Source: Suillus spraguei (taxonomy: Eukaryota > Basidiomycota > Agaricomycetes > Boletales > Suillaceae). From it: a DNA stretch of 64,000 nt. How positions within the stretch are numbered: the stretch's first letter is position 1; the number at the start of each line of letters is the position of its first letter. The stretch lies in assembly GCA_016800925.1 (NCBI GenBank), contig JABCPU010000159.1, positions 81,125-145,124 of the forward strand, written 5' to 3'. The notes beneath the pieces are model-generated. The model saw only the letters and a program-made list of their open reading frames with translations, was not told the DNA's origin and did no database searches. Below, one piece after another: positions 9,540 through 19,960 of this stretch. The position numbers and the translations under genes are program-made.

Positions 9540-10407
9540 TGTTAGCGACCTAGCCAGGTGCTAATGAACTTGAGTGGTGTCTGTGACGGGCACTCTATCA
9601 AGAGCGGCGGCCCATGCATATCGGTCTCCTAGCGCAGTGTGCGCTAGTTGCATTAGTTGGAGGTAGGCGCTGTGCGCTGTCTCACGACCTACATCACAGA
9701 GACGAGGTTCTTGATGATGATCAAAGACATAGAAGTGATGAGCTTCTATGAAGTTCAAATAGTGGCGATAAGCTTATAAAAAGCTTATCGAAGGAAGTTC
9801 AGGGTCAAAGATCAAGTAGATTCAAGTTAAAGAAGTACAAAGGCTATCTGCACGTATTTATACGTAAGATTGAAGCGGAGCACGAATACATAAGTATCAC
9901 TGGATTAAGTATGGAGTCAGATAGCCAATAAGAGGATGCATGCTTGTGAATGAGTCAGAGGCGTATTGACCAATAAGAATGTGCATGTGCGCGAAGGAGT
10001 CATAAGTGTGGAGCCAAAGGTATAAAGGGTACGAGCCAATGAGGCGACGCACGAGTCAAGAAAGGTAGATGATAAAGGGATAAAGCATAAGACGATACCA
10101 AGATGTCCTTGAGAGCAGACAAGGGGTTCCCATGAACCAAGAGGGTGCATGTGTTGAAGTGCAAAAATGATGCTATGAGCACAGAGGAGGCACTTGAAGC
10201 GCATGAAGTGGAGAGGTGCGTATGGGCGCAAAGGAGATAGAGGGTGTGCGACGATGGAGGAGGCGAGCGTAGGCGAGGTAAGGAGTGACGATGGCAAGCC
10301 AAACAAGGTAGTGGAGGACGAGGATGGAGGCCTTGTCGGACAAGAGTAGACAGCAATGCATAGGAGGAAAAATGATAGTAGGGGCACAAGAAGGTGTTCT
10401 TGTAACA
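9540..10407 (-). repeat. Solo LTR of family Z, with 5-bp target duplication
   Basis: On the minus strand it runs TGTTACAAG...GCTAACA and matches the 3' LTR of the Z element at 53884-54719. Perfect GTCTT duplications flank it (9535-9539 and 10408-10412), so it is a true insertion reduced to one LTR by recombination. TATA-like TATAAATA lies on the minus strand of 9855-9862, and TAACTTGAATCT, complementary to the Z primer site, on that of 9818-9829. It lies upstream of the decayed Plavaka transposase. Confidence 0.93.
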
Positions 10408-10454
10408 GTCTTTGAAAGATGAAGTTCCAGCCTCGACAATACTATTGTATAGAC

Positions 10455-12285
10455 CCAAAGACATCTGCTTGTCGTCATGGGTTCAAGTCTATTAGTGGGT
10501 ACAAGCAACATTGAAACACAGTCCATGTTGAGCCTCCACGACCTCAACGACCTCAACGACCTCATAAACATAATTACAACCCTTCAGTTCATCATGATCA
10601 TGCCAATTTGGAGTCTGATAAAGACACCAACATGGACTCTGACTCGGACCATAGAGGTGCCTATTACTTTTGGCACCCAGTATTGGATGGCACCCCATGC
10701 AACATCAATGGTAACAATCTTGCCCCAGGGCAGACTCTGCCATCTCCAAACTCACCAGTGGATAATCCATGGACCCCATTTGCAGGATGTAATCATTTTG
10801 AACTTGCAGACTTGTTGTTCCGTCGCAATCAGATGCCTGTGGCGCAGGTTGATGACCTTATGCAGATTCTTGCTGGAATGAATGAAACGGGTGTACCACC
10901 ATTTGCAAACAACAAGGACCTTCATGCCACAATAGATTCAATTCATTCTGGGGACACACCATGACAATCATTTGCTGTCCATCATGCTGACACTGATGGG
11001 TTGTCTACTGAGGACCCAGATGTTCCTCCATGGAAATTGGCAGAGCATACTGTGTGGTTCCGGGACCCTTGTGAACTTGTTCAAAATCAACTATCCAACC
11101 CAGACTTTGCTGACCAAATTGATTATGCGCCTCGTCAAGTCTTCGGTGACAAAGGTCAATGAGTATGGAGTGACTTCATGACGGGTAACTGGGCTTGGAA
11201 GCAATATGTTCATTTTTCATATGTTTCTTCTGTCATTGACTAATCAAGCTCATTAGGATACTCTAGCTGATGATCTTGACTGCCATGGAGCCATGTTTGT
11301 TCCTATTATTCTTGGTAGCGACAAGACTACAATTTCAGTTGCAATGGCCAAAACGACTATTATCTGCTATATATTTCAATGGGTAATGTCCACAATAGTG
11401 TGTGACACAGCCATCAAAATGCAGTCAGTTTGGTAGGCTTTCTCTCTATCCCAACAAGTACATCAGATTTTGTTGCAACAATTGTCAAGCTTACATATTG
11501 TATCAGTTGAGAGAGACCACGAGGACTTTCCGGAGTTTCTCAAATTTTGTCAACATTTGTTTCACACCTCATTGGCTGCCATTTTGGAAGCTTTCTGTCC
11601 TGCAATGGAGATGCCTGAGGTAATGATGTGTCCTGATGGTCACTATCATCAAATGGTCTATGGTTTGAATCTGTATATAGCTGACTATCCTGAGCAATGT
11701 TTGCTTGCATGTATTGCACAGGAGTGGTGTCCAAGGTAGTAGTATATATAAACATTTTTTGAGTTCTGTTACCAATGTATTATAGATGTACAAATCACTG
11801 AAGTGATCTTGACTCTGGTCAAGGTAGTCAATGGTCTCATGTTCATACTCAAGCCCTTATGGATGCATTTTCAAGACATGAATTATGGAAGGAGTGGGGC
11901 ATCATAGATGGGATAATGGTAAGTGTCATGTTTGACTTGGATTGAAATACATATACTGATACATGATATACAGCCATTCACTGCATATTTTCCTCAAGCA
12001 GACATCCACAAGCTTATTACCCCTGATATCCTCCATCAAATTATTGAGGGGACATTCAAGGACCATATTGTGAAGTAGGTCAGAGACTATTTGGTTCATG
12101 AACATGGTGAGGCACAGGCTGAGGTAATATGGGCTGATATTGACCGATGGTGACATCCTATTATCATAAATAAGCATAGCCCACTTGCTAATTAATGAAT
12201 ACAGAATTGCTGCAGTCCCATCATTTCCAGGGTTGCATTGATTTCCTCAGGGACGAGGATTCAAGCAATGGACAGGTAATGATTA
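10455..12285 (+). pseudogene. Plavaka-type transposase, N-terminal and middle part, decayed
   Basis: This is a remnant of the large transposase of Plavaka elements, a CACTA-related cut-and-paste group abundant in Agaricomycetes. It starts with a C2H2-like finger (CRHGFKSISGYKQH, then a TGA where Arg is expected). It continues with family-typical blocks in order: FWHPVLDGTPC, FELADLLFRRNQMP with its DDLM, VWFRDPCELVQN, WSDFMTGNWAWKQ, GAMFVPIILGSDKTT, MCPDGHYHQMVYGL, YIADYPEQCLLACI, PDILHQIIEGTFKDH and FPQGRGFKQWTG. Several stops and frame changes, plus possible introns, interrupt it. It ends abruptly near 12285, and the missing C-terminus reappears at 15740-16479 beyond later insertions. I recognise the family from motif order, not from a search. 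Confidence 0.85.
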
Positions 12286-12552
12286 TCGGCGTGAGGATCT
12301 GGTAAGGGTTCACAGGAGAAGAATGGTTCCGCCTTAGCAGAGCGAGAAGGCTATTTCCTCAGTATGAGGGTAATTCTTCAGTTGCCACCACAGACGGTCA
12401 CGAGATGCTTGTCGAAAATGGGGTTTTGACGGTCAGCGTGACTTTTCTCACTACACCACTTTTCATTCCCTTCTGCAGCTCAGCAACCTCTCAATGGCCT
12501 AATCTTCTTCTAGCAAACAGCTCCCCAACAACCAAGCTTCTATGACATCAAC

Positions 12553-13161
12553 ATGCAGGAGCAGGAGCGTGTGCTCAACAACCTTGAGAATGCCTCTGGG
12601 GGATCAAGCATTGTGATGCTGCCCCCTCCCCCACCTACCCCCTTTGATGCAGTGCGGCAACCTACTTTTGCCCCCTCCACGCCAGGCACATCTACTAGCA
12701 TGTTCTCTCTACCCAAACCCGCATCAAAGGGTTCAGGAAAATGCAAAGCTGAAGGTGACAAATCCAAACCAAAGGCTTTGGGAAAATGCAAAGCCGAGGG
12801 TGATGACAGCGCGAGGTCACTGACTCATCCTTCCAGGTCTATGAAGGAACCATCTATGTCCAGAAAGTCTGTGAAATCCTTGCATGTCACTGTCCCTCAA
12901 GTTTTCCAGCAGATGGGCTTGGATATCTGCGACCTCAATGCGACCTTTGGCATTGCAGCAAACACTTTGCAGGAGCGCACATCATATTCCATTACTCACT
13001 CTGTTGATCCTATTCCTTTGCGCTGACAGAGGGCTATCACACAGCTGCTGAAAGAGGGTTTGCAGGACAACAAAGTCATAGCCGTCATCAAGCATTTCAC
13101 ATGTGACATCTCCATTGACAGTATATGCAAACTTTTCTTACAGGACTTCGTGTCATCTTAG
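12553..13161 (+). pseudogene. Harbinger accessory protein, probably Myb/SANT-like ORF, C-terminal part
   Basis: There is an open run of 157 codons (12553-13026), then a TGA, then a further open run in frame to 13161. The N-terminal half is Pro/Ser/Lys-rich with a near-repeated GKCKAEGD segment. The C-terminal end (RAITQLLKEGLQDNKVIAVI and KHFTCDISIDSICKLFL) resembles the helical tail of the Myb/SANT-like partner that Agaricomycete Harbinger elements encode beside the transposase. In that system the partner helps the transposase bind DNA and enter the nucleus. No Myb repeat is visible, so the N-terminus is probably lost. The assignment leans on position and tail resemblance and is tentative. 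Confidence 0.5.
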
Positions 13162-13255
13162 CTAGCAAACTGTGTACTCAAAGTAGTACCTCAAATAAAG
13201 TTTCTTAGAGTGCAGTTGTACAGTCAAGTGGTGTATCTAACAGTTATTCTATGAC

Positions 13256-14659
13256 CTATAGCCCCCTCTCCTGTCTGACAGTGTTGTAGTCTGCCCACAT
13301 GTGAAGGGCGATTTTTTCATGGCAATTGTGTGAATGAGTGCATGACTGCTCAGTAGGAGCACCTTCGGCAAGTGCTTTAGTATCAGCCAGTTGCTGATCC
13401 AAGTCAAGATTAACTTGACGATAGTCAAGCATGTTGTCAGGGTCATGAACGCGGATGATGTTGTGCACCAGGCACAGTGCTGGAGGGATGCAGGCTTGCA
13501 CCCCCATGTTATAGTGGGGGGGAAGTAAAAGGATTTGGAAGCAGTTCTTCAGGATGCCGAATATGCGCTTGATGACATTTCTGAGCATGGCATGCCACAG
13601 ATTGAACAATTCCTTGTGATCGCACGGACTAAAAAATATGTAAAAATGAACTATATTGCAAAGAGGGGCTACATACCCAAGACGGCCCCTGCCCCACTCA
13701 GCAAGGTGATAATGCACTCCCCGATAGGGGACAAGCAGCTCATCACAAGCACCAAATCCTGCATCTGCAAGATAATACTTACCTGCAGGAATATTGAAAT
13801 CAGTGATGCGAGCATTGTGATAAACATGTGCATCAGCTGTGGATCCCTCCCAGCCACTCAGCATATACAAGAATGACATGTTGAAACTGCATGAAGCTAG
13901 GCAGTTCTGAGTCAACCCGCCCTTATGATTGTGAGCAGCATTGTGATCCTTCGAACTAGGATGGCATGTGATGTGAGTGCCGTCTATGGCACCATTGCAT
14001 CAGCAACATACGGGTAATATTTTGGTTGCTGCAGGATTTCCAATGGCATTTGACTGTCAGCATGGGGCAACCGACATATAATGAATAAATGGGGGGGGAG
14101 GAGAATGCGTTTAGGATACATTTGAAATACCTTCAAAAAATCAGCCAGGTTATCAATAAAAATAGGGAGTGTCATACTTCAATATTGTGTCATTGGAGCG
14201 CTGAAAGTGCTTGCCGACATGACATACAGAAAGACCTGTAACACTTGCATAAAAGAAGATGGCAAGCTGCTCCTTGAGTAGAACATTCTTCAAGTCATGA
14301 CATCCAGAATCATGAAGTAGGTTTAACAAGATGTTGAATACATGGAGGCGGACTCCAAGCTCATTTCAAATATGGTCAGGATGTCCAGCAATTAACTTGT
14401 TGACCCATCCAATTCCTGAAAGAGCAGAGGTATGGTATGGTTGTTTGTCGAAGTGTGCATTGGAATAGTCCTGGAACATCTCGGTAGCAGCGTTAGCCAC
14501 AACATTTATTATATGATTTCCACTAGTAAACATCTTTCTTATCCAATCTTCCAGCTCATAAGTGTTGACAGCAGTACTCCCATCCATATCAATGTCATCT
14601 TCGGCAGCAGTAGCAGCTTCAACTGGTCTGATTGGCAGGATGTCATCATTGTCGTGCAT
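13256..14659 (-). pseudogene. Harbinger DDE transposase (DDE_Tnp_4 type), decayed
   Basis: This is the cut-and-paste transposase that moves the Harbinger element. The N-terminal helix-turn-helix region is seen at 14659-14170 (HTSALSGIGWVNKL, LKEQLAIFFYASVTGLSVCH, HFQRSNDTI). Downstream come the first catalytic Asp in the GAIDGTHI-like block near 13990, SGWEGSTADAHVY, KYYLADAGFGACDELLVPYR with the second Asp, YHLAEWGRGRLG, and the C-terminal block HAMLRNVIKRIFGILK with the usual basic helix. Frame changes near 13985-14175 and an intron-like stretch near 13630-13660 break the reading frame. The order matches PIF/Harbinger proteins of mushroom genomes. It is inactive as it stands. Confidence 0.85.
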
Positions 14660-14734
14660 AGTGCATGCAGCGTATGTCTAACATTACATCTGATCATTAT
14701 CAGCATGACATTGGGTTTTTGAAACTCTGTTCGG

Positions 14735-14813
14735 CTGACAATGACAAAGAAAACAAATTTTGAAATTTGGATTGTTAGTCGCGCTCAAATTTTGTGGCCG
14801 AACAGACCCTAAG
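14735..14813 (-). repeat. Harbinger terminal region with inverted repeat
   Basis: CTGTTCGGC at about 14728 and GCCGAACAG at about 14802 face each other across roughly 75 bp. The outer end GCCGAACAGACCC abuts TAA, matching the GGGTCTGTTCGG terminus and TWA-type target of Harbinger elements. Confidence 0.6.
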
Positions 14814-14829
14814 ACTTTCAGACTTGACT

Positions 14830-15299
14830 CATCATGTTTTGTCATGATTTATCATGCTTTGTAAAGATCTTTGTAAGATTTGAACTTTATTTGTAATGTA
14901 CTTAGTAAAAAAGGATGAGTAAGCTCACCCAAAAGGCTTGGTTTATCAGTTTTTGCATGACCAATCCCTGAAATGACTCAACAGCCTTTTGTCATGCTTT
15001 GTAAGAATTCACTGTATTTATAATGTACTTAGTAAAATAAGCTGACTCAACACACTAAATAGGAAGGTTTCTTACCAATCTATGTGTAGAATCATGCTTA
15101 GTAAGCAGGGCCTCCAAAAGGTATATAAGGAGCCCATTTTCACCTGTAATAACAGCTTCCCACTTTACACTCTTGTCTCCAACCGTGTGAGAACCATAAG
15201 AACTGAAAGTACAGGCATAATAGCCTTGAAGTAATACTAAGAAATCTATATCTACTCTACATTATATACTACCTTACAGGGGTTGATCATATAATATCT
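14830..15299 (+). repeat. Possible LTR of an unidentified retroelement
   Basis: A stretch between the Harbinger end and the Plavaka C-terminus holds a repeated TCATGCTTTGTAA motif, a strong TATA box (TATATAAGG near 15120) and an LTR-like end ATATCTAACA at about 15299. The left border and a target duplication could not be fixed, so this is a candidate only. Confidence 0.4.
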
Positions 15300-15739
15300 A
15301 ACAGCTCTCAGACTAAGCTTTATGTATGCAGATCTAAAGACTCTCTCTTTCAATGGAAGGGGAGACACGCACTCGGAGAACACAACAAAGTTGAAACAGA
15401 CTTTCATAGGTTGAAACACAATCTACTAGGGTGAAACATACCTACTATACAACACTACTTCAAATCTCAAACTCAACACTTTCACGCAGATCTTCAAGAG
15501 AAAGACCATTGAAAGATACCCACCCAAGAACTCAGCACGTTATCTCCCACAAAGTAGAAAAGTTGGAGACCATGTACTTAAGGACTGGCAAGCAGTCTTA
15601 TCCTTGTACAGTTGTGTTGTCACTGTATATGTGTTCTATATAAGACCCTTAGGTAGCAAGACACCATGACAACACAAATGTTGATGATGCTATTGCAGAA
15701 GATGATCAGATACCATCCAGTGAGGCTGAGGTAATTATT

Positions 15740-16479
15740 CAACTTGCAAAAACCAAAGGTAAGTGAATACTACTTTGATATTGTATCTGCAGTTATTTAC
15801 TACTACTATGATTGTAGCTCCAGGATATCCTCCACATCTCCGACCATTAGGACATCATATTGGTTGTCCTGACCTTCAACAACTTGTGCAGCATTTTTTG
15901 TATGATCAGCTGAACCCAGCCTCTGCAGCACCATGTCATGAGGTGGATATTTCTTTATGTCCACTATTTTATAGCAAGGTCTCTGTCTTTCACTCTGCCA
16001 CTACTTCATTTTATGCTCCAAGTGATATCTGTGGTGTTAGTGGAATGCATCGCCAGGTCATCAGGTCATTACAAAGCTGGAGAGGTGGCCCTGCCTACCA
16101 TGACTGTGTTTTTGTTGAACATAATCCTACTTTGCCAGGGTTTTGTGGACTCTATGTTGCTCAGGTGATTTTGTTATTTTCTTTTACTTATAGACAGGTG
16201 GATTATCCTTGTGCACTTGTATGATGGTTTGATACCATTGGAGATGAACCATGCCCAAATACTGGTATGTGGATGGTAGAGCCTGAATACAGTGCAGAAG
16301 GTAATTGCCTTTTTTCTGTAATTCATTTGGATACTATTCTTCATCCTGCTCATTTGATTCCAATTTATGGGCAACATTTTCTTGACAGAGATGTACACCA
16401 CACAGACTCTTTGGTGATATTTGCAGGCTACTATGTTAACAAATATTCTGACTACCATGCATATGAAATAGCCTTTTAA
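15740..16479 (+). pseudogene. Plavaka-type transposase, C-terminal part
   Basis: This is the missing C-terminus of the transposase at 10455-12285. Family-typical blocks appear in order: HHIGCPDLQQLVQHFLYDQL, SVFHSATTSFYAPSDICG, GMHRQVIRSLQSWRGGP, YDCVFV-like HDCVFVEHNP, YPCALV followed by a stop, GMWMVEPEYSAEG, VIHLDTILHPAHLIPIYG and YYVNKYSDYHAYEIAF just before the final stop. A stop after YPCALV (16222) and a small intron-like break near 15760-15815 interrupt it. The fit to the N-terminal part shows that one gene was split by the intervening 3.4 kb. Confidence 0.85.
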
Positions 16480-16499
16480 TAATAGGACCTAGTACTAAT

Positions 16500-17035
16500 T
16501 TTATATTGTGACATTGAACTTAGTTGACCAGTGTGATGCCTGACAATACTGATCTCTCTGAGATATCTGTATGTCTGCTCACTAATGCATCTGGCACTAC
16601 TTAATGAGTCTGTACTACCTGGTTGTCTGATACTTGATTTATCTGGCAACCCTGATTACTAATAGTCCTGATATATCTGCAAAACTGTCACATCTGACAT
16701 GACTTAATAACCTGACTGTCTGAAGCCTGATTGAACTGATATATCTCTGATCCTAGTTGTCTTATTTGTCTGATCATTCTAACAGTCTGTATGATCTGTG
16801 AGTCTACCTTCTGTTGTGCCTGAAACCACTGACCTGGTCACCTGATGTCCAGAGTGTCTGATTAGACTAACAGGTCTGTATAATTGTATGCTAAATGTGC
16901 TGATTACACTGATTGGTCTGTGCAATATCTGAGCTCAGAGCAGTCCATCTGAAATTAGATTTAGTCTGAAATCAAATTTATCAGACCACATCAGACACCC
17001 CAGATAAATCAGGAAAAATCTAGGTTTTCTGATGT
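16500..17035. repeat. CTGA/TCTGAT-rich DNA after the Plavaka gene
   Basis: About 530 bp packed with short variants of CTGA, CTGAT and TCTGA in both orientations, directly after the Plavaka stop codon. CACTA-related elements usually carry short subterminal repeats that bind their transposase, so this may be the subterminal region of the element. No clear terminal inverted repeat was found. Confidence 0.5.
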
Positions 17036-17037
17036 TG

Positions 17038-17229
17038 AGTCCCGCTAGACATAGACCAAAGAAACTCCACCATAGGAGGTGACAAAGCAAATTGTGTCAG
17101 ACTTATGAGTCAGAACATTCAATGCATGGGGCAAACATCACAGATGTGACTGTGGGACAGGCCCAAAGGACAAAGCTGCCGAGGAGCTTGCTCGTCCAAT
17201 TACCCTGGTATAAATAAAGTTAAACTCAA
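17038..17229 (-). repeat. Terminal direct repeat, left copy (192 bp)
   Basis: It matches 21659-21868 in the same orientation from AGTCCCRCTAGACATAGACC through ATAAATAAAGTTAAACTCAA. The right copy is longer by an 18-bp tandem duplication around CCCAAAGGAATGGGAAGA. The repeats lack TG...CA LTR ends, which fits a tyrosine-recombinase element. Confidence 0.82.
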
Positions 17230-17503
17230 CTAATTGTCCTCACTCAAGTTTCAAGTAACACAGATGATGAGGATTTAGCCAGCAATTTGAGCACCCCATT
17301 GCAAGATACAAGGGGTCCTCCTGGATTAAAAAGGAAACATATCCCAAACTTAATCAAGCCATTAAAAGATGCTACAACTCCAGCTAAATGGGAGGGAGGG
17401 AGGGTAAGAGATAATAATGTCAGGTAATTAAGAATAGAATAAATAGAAGGATGGAGATTGAATTAAATAGAACGAAAGGGAACAGGATCATGAATAGACC
17501 AAC
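17230..17503. other. Stretch between terminal repeat and W LTR
   Basis: The plus strand reads open over about 47 codons from 17262 (DDEDLASNLSTPLQDTRGPP), but no domain is recognised. On the minus strand no recombinase catalytic motif follows the W LTR. Confidence 0.3.
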
Positions 17504-18247
17504 TATTAAGACCATACTTAAAGGGAGAGAGATCCGAAGGGCTTTGGCCTCAGTTTGTGCACTGTGCCCCTTTCCTGAGTAATGCCCCTTATTTCAGGGA
17601 GAAGGTATACATCCGAAGATCTGGAAGGAGTTGTGTGACAGATCTGGACGTCCGAAGGTATCAGATATGATATGTCTGAAGGTTATCCGGAATGTAGGAA
17701 TAGAACGAGGATTAAGACTAGCTTCAGAATGAGTTCCTAACTAGAAACTAACAGAGATAGACTATCCAAAGATAGAGTCGGAGATATAGACTATAGGAAT
17801 CAATCCCAAGTCTCGGAAGATGACTTAGAGTGGAAAGTGACTCAAGTCCGGAGGAAGCAGAATGAGCAGAATCTAAGATGATATTCGAACCAAGGTTCTA
17901 CGGAGATCTACAAGTGGTTTATATACTGTAAGTATCTAATACAGATAATCAACAAGTCTGGGACCAAGGGCTATGTACGAAGTGTAACGGAAGTCTATTA
18001 GTTAATGCACAGCGGATCAGTAAGCATGAATTGGAAATGAACACAGGTAACAGATCAGTGACACAGGACGGAAATATACACAGCCGGAATACTGGAAACA
18101 GGAGGAATGATGAAAGGAGATAGACACAGATATACACAAGGGAGTTAAGGTGCAAGAAGTGGGCACATTTGGATGGGTGATCCGGACAGGATCTGTGGAC
18201 TGGACGGAAATAGAATTGATCTGGGATTAGAAGTATGGTATATGACA
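17504..18247 (-). repeat. W LTR, minus-strand copy
   Basis: It aligns with the inverted W LTR at 22711-23480, including the start TGTCATATACC (minus strand, at 18247) and the TATA region CAGTATATAAACC-like near 17925. The terminal TG at the other end has become TA. The 5-bp flanks do not match directly (CCAAC and TAGTT), so the insertion history is unclear. The LTR interrupts the tyrosine recombinase reading after HINPRSVNNYV. Confidence 0.85.
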
Positions 18248-18390
18248 TAGTTGTTAACTGAGCGTGGATTAATATGGGCTGCCATGAAGGTGACATAAAG
18301 AGATAATGTGTCAATTGTTGTTCCAGAGATAGATGATGGAGATTGCAAAAGGTTACATAGGAATTAAGAGCCAAAGAATAAATTTGATTT
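18140..18390 (-). pseudogene. Tyrosine recombinase, N-terminal fragment
   Basis: Across two frames the minus strand reads ALNSYVTFCNLHHLS, then IDTLSLYVTFMAAHINPRSV and NNYV. This is the conserved N-terminal SAM-like part of fungal Ngaro/DIRS recombinases, which join circular DNA copies to the genome without making target duplications. The C-terminal catalytic part with the R-H-R-Y residues is not seen. The W LTR cuts the gene at about 18247. Confidence 0.7.
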
Positions 18391-18589
18391 ATTGATCAGT
18401 CAAGAGCAAGACTGAGATTGATAGAGCACTCATAGATAAGTCACTCCATTGACCTGCCTGGCCTCAACAGAAGAATGAATCATTTTTCGGATGCCCCCAG
18501 TGCATTCTAAGGGGGTTGAAATGGGAAAATTTGAAGCTGTGGAGAGGCTCTGATTGCGTCTGACATACACCACCAGGAGAGATGATCTG

Positions 18590-19960
18590 CTACCACATTA
18601 TTCTCACCAGACATGTGAAAAACTCAAAATAAATTTGAAAGATCAGGATTATTTCTGCAACATACATAAGAAGGCAGTTATAACCTGGTCCTCCTGACAT
18701 TGAGTTAAAAAGATATACCAAGTTTAAACTGTCTGTGAAAATTGCTAGACACCCGTCTCGAGGTAAACGGGTGACAGCATCATGTATAGCAGAAACAACA
18801 CAGAGGGCTTCATAATAGAAGATGTTGTCGACCATTGGACAAGTAGGAAGACTGGATTGGAAGCTGAGATGGAGTGATGGATCCCAGAAACCATTCCAGT
18901 TCCAGAAGCATTGCAGAAGACTTGAAGGACATCCAAAGGAAAAGGTAGAAATCGCCATAATACAGACTTCAAGAGAAAAATCCCATCAGATCGTTCCAAA
19001 TGGAATGCTGCCCAGAGTAGTTCTTCAACAATGGTCCAATTAAGCCAAATCATGCCTTTAGAATAGTCTTCCCTCTAGTCTTTTCATAGAGAGCAGAGAG
19101 ACCAGGACACAACAATAGACAGACATTTAATGCCCAATTGAGTGAACCTGCAATATGCTCAAAGTTGCGAAGAGTTCTCCTCGACTTATACCTTGCAAAA
19201 TCTCATATCTCGCACACTAGTCTCAGTTTCGACTCTTCCCTGAGCATTATCTTCATCAAATTTGGATCTACATCAAAACTGATGACCAGTAGAGGAGATC
19301 CAAATATCTGCTTTCACATATCTTGAACCTTTGTAAAGGAAAAAGAATTGTCAACATAGATGAATGCTTGAATAAGAGGAACAAAGACTGCAGTCTAAAT
19401 CACTAGGGACATGAAAGCATGGAATATTTGCTGAGAGGCTCGACCACCAAATACATTAGCTCTGTCAATTCATCACTCTCCCTCAAAAGACACAACTTGT
19501 TTAATTTGCCAGAGTGGATGCATTGGCATGTGACGGTAGGCTTCTGATACATCAGCCTTCCAGATTTGCAATTGATCATGAGGATGAAACTGACGGTATT
19601 CATGAATTGCTCCACCGAGGTCTTGAACATTGTCAACAGTTATGCCAGAAATATCCTCTTTTGTAATCATCGAGTTGAGAGAGAAATCACCGGCACTATA
19701 ATTAGTCACTAGGCGAAATTTCCCTCCCTCCTTGGGTACAGCATGGATTGGCATACTATACATTCCCAGTAAAAGATTGAGACTGAAATTTGGAGAGTAT
19801 CTCCCTACTGACTCTTCCTTTGCGATTTGATTTCACAGAAATTCTCATTGTTCAGAAGTGGAAGGTGATGGGGAAGGGATGTCCAGAGTCATAGGATATA
19901 TACCATGATCCATGATGAGTGTCAGCCCAGGGCCAAAACCCTTCTCAGAGACCTTTACAA
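18590..19960 (-). pseudogene. Ngaro/DIRS-like reverse transcriptase and RNase H, decayed
   Basis: RT motifs on the minus strand include SMPIHAVPKEGGKFRLVTNY and SAGDFSLNSMI near 19700-19763, and motif A as LQIWKADVSEAYRHMPMHP near 19520-19570, followed by a break. RNase H remains at 18590-18960: FYYEALCVVSAIHDAV, then FTDSLNLVYLFNSMSGGP and LLMYVAEII. The W/H-poor, NYSAG-containing RT is characteristic of Agaricomycete tyrosine-recombinase retroelements. It would copy element RNA to DNA. Several stops and frame changes make it inactive, and the YADD-like catalytic box was not found. Confidence 0.78.

Larger units (their letters stand above)
12300..14815. mobile_element. Harbinger-type element nested in the Plavaka remnant
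   Basis: This block separates the two parts of the Plavaka transposase. It carries a minus-strand DDE transposase and a plus-strand accessory ORF, the usual two-gene Harbinger layout. Its right end (about 14735-14813) shows CCGAACAGACCC followed by TAA, the typical Harbinger terminus (GGGTCTGTTCGG inward) and 3-bp target. I could not find the matching left terminus, so the left border is approximate. Confidence 0.7.

Noticed and set aside
12553..13026. Part of the Plavaka gene
   Set aside because: The frame has no Plavaka motif, and its C-terminal tail resembles the partner protein of the adjacent Harbinger transposase.
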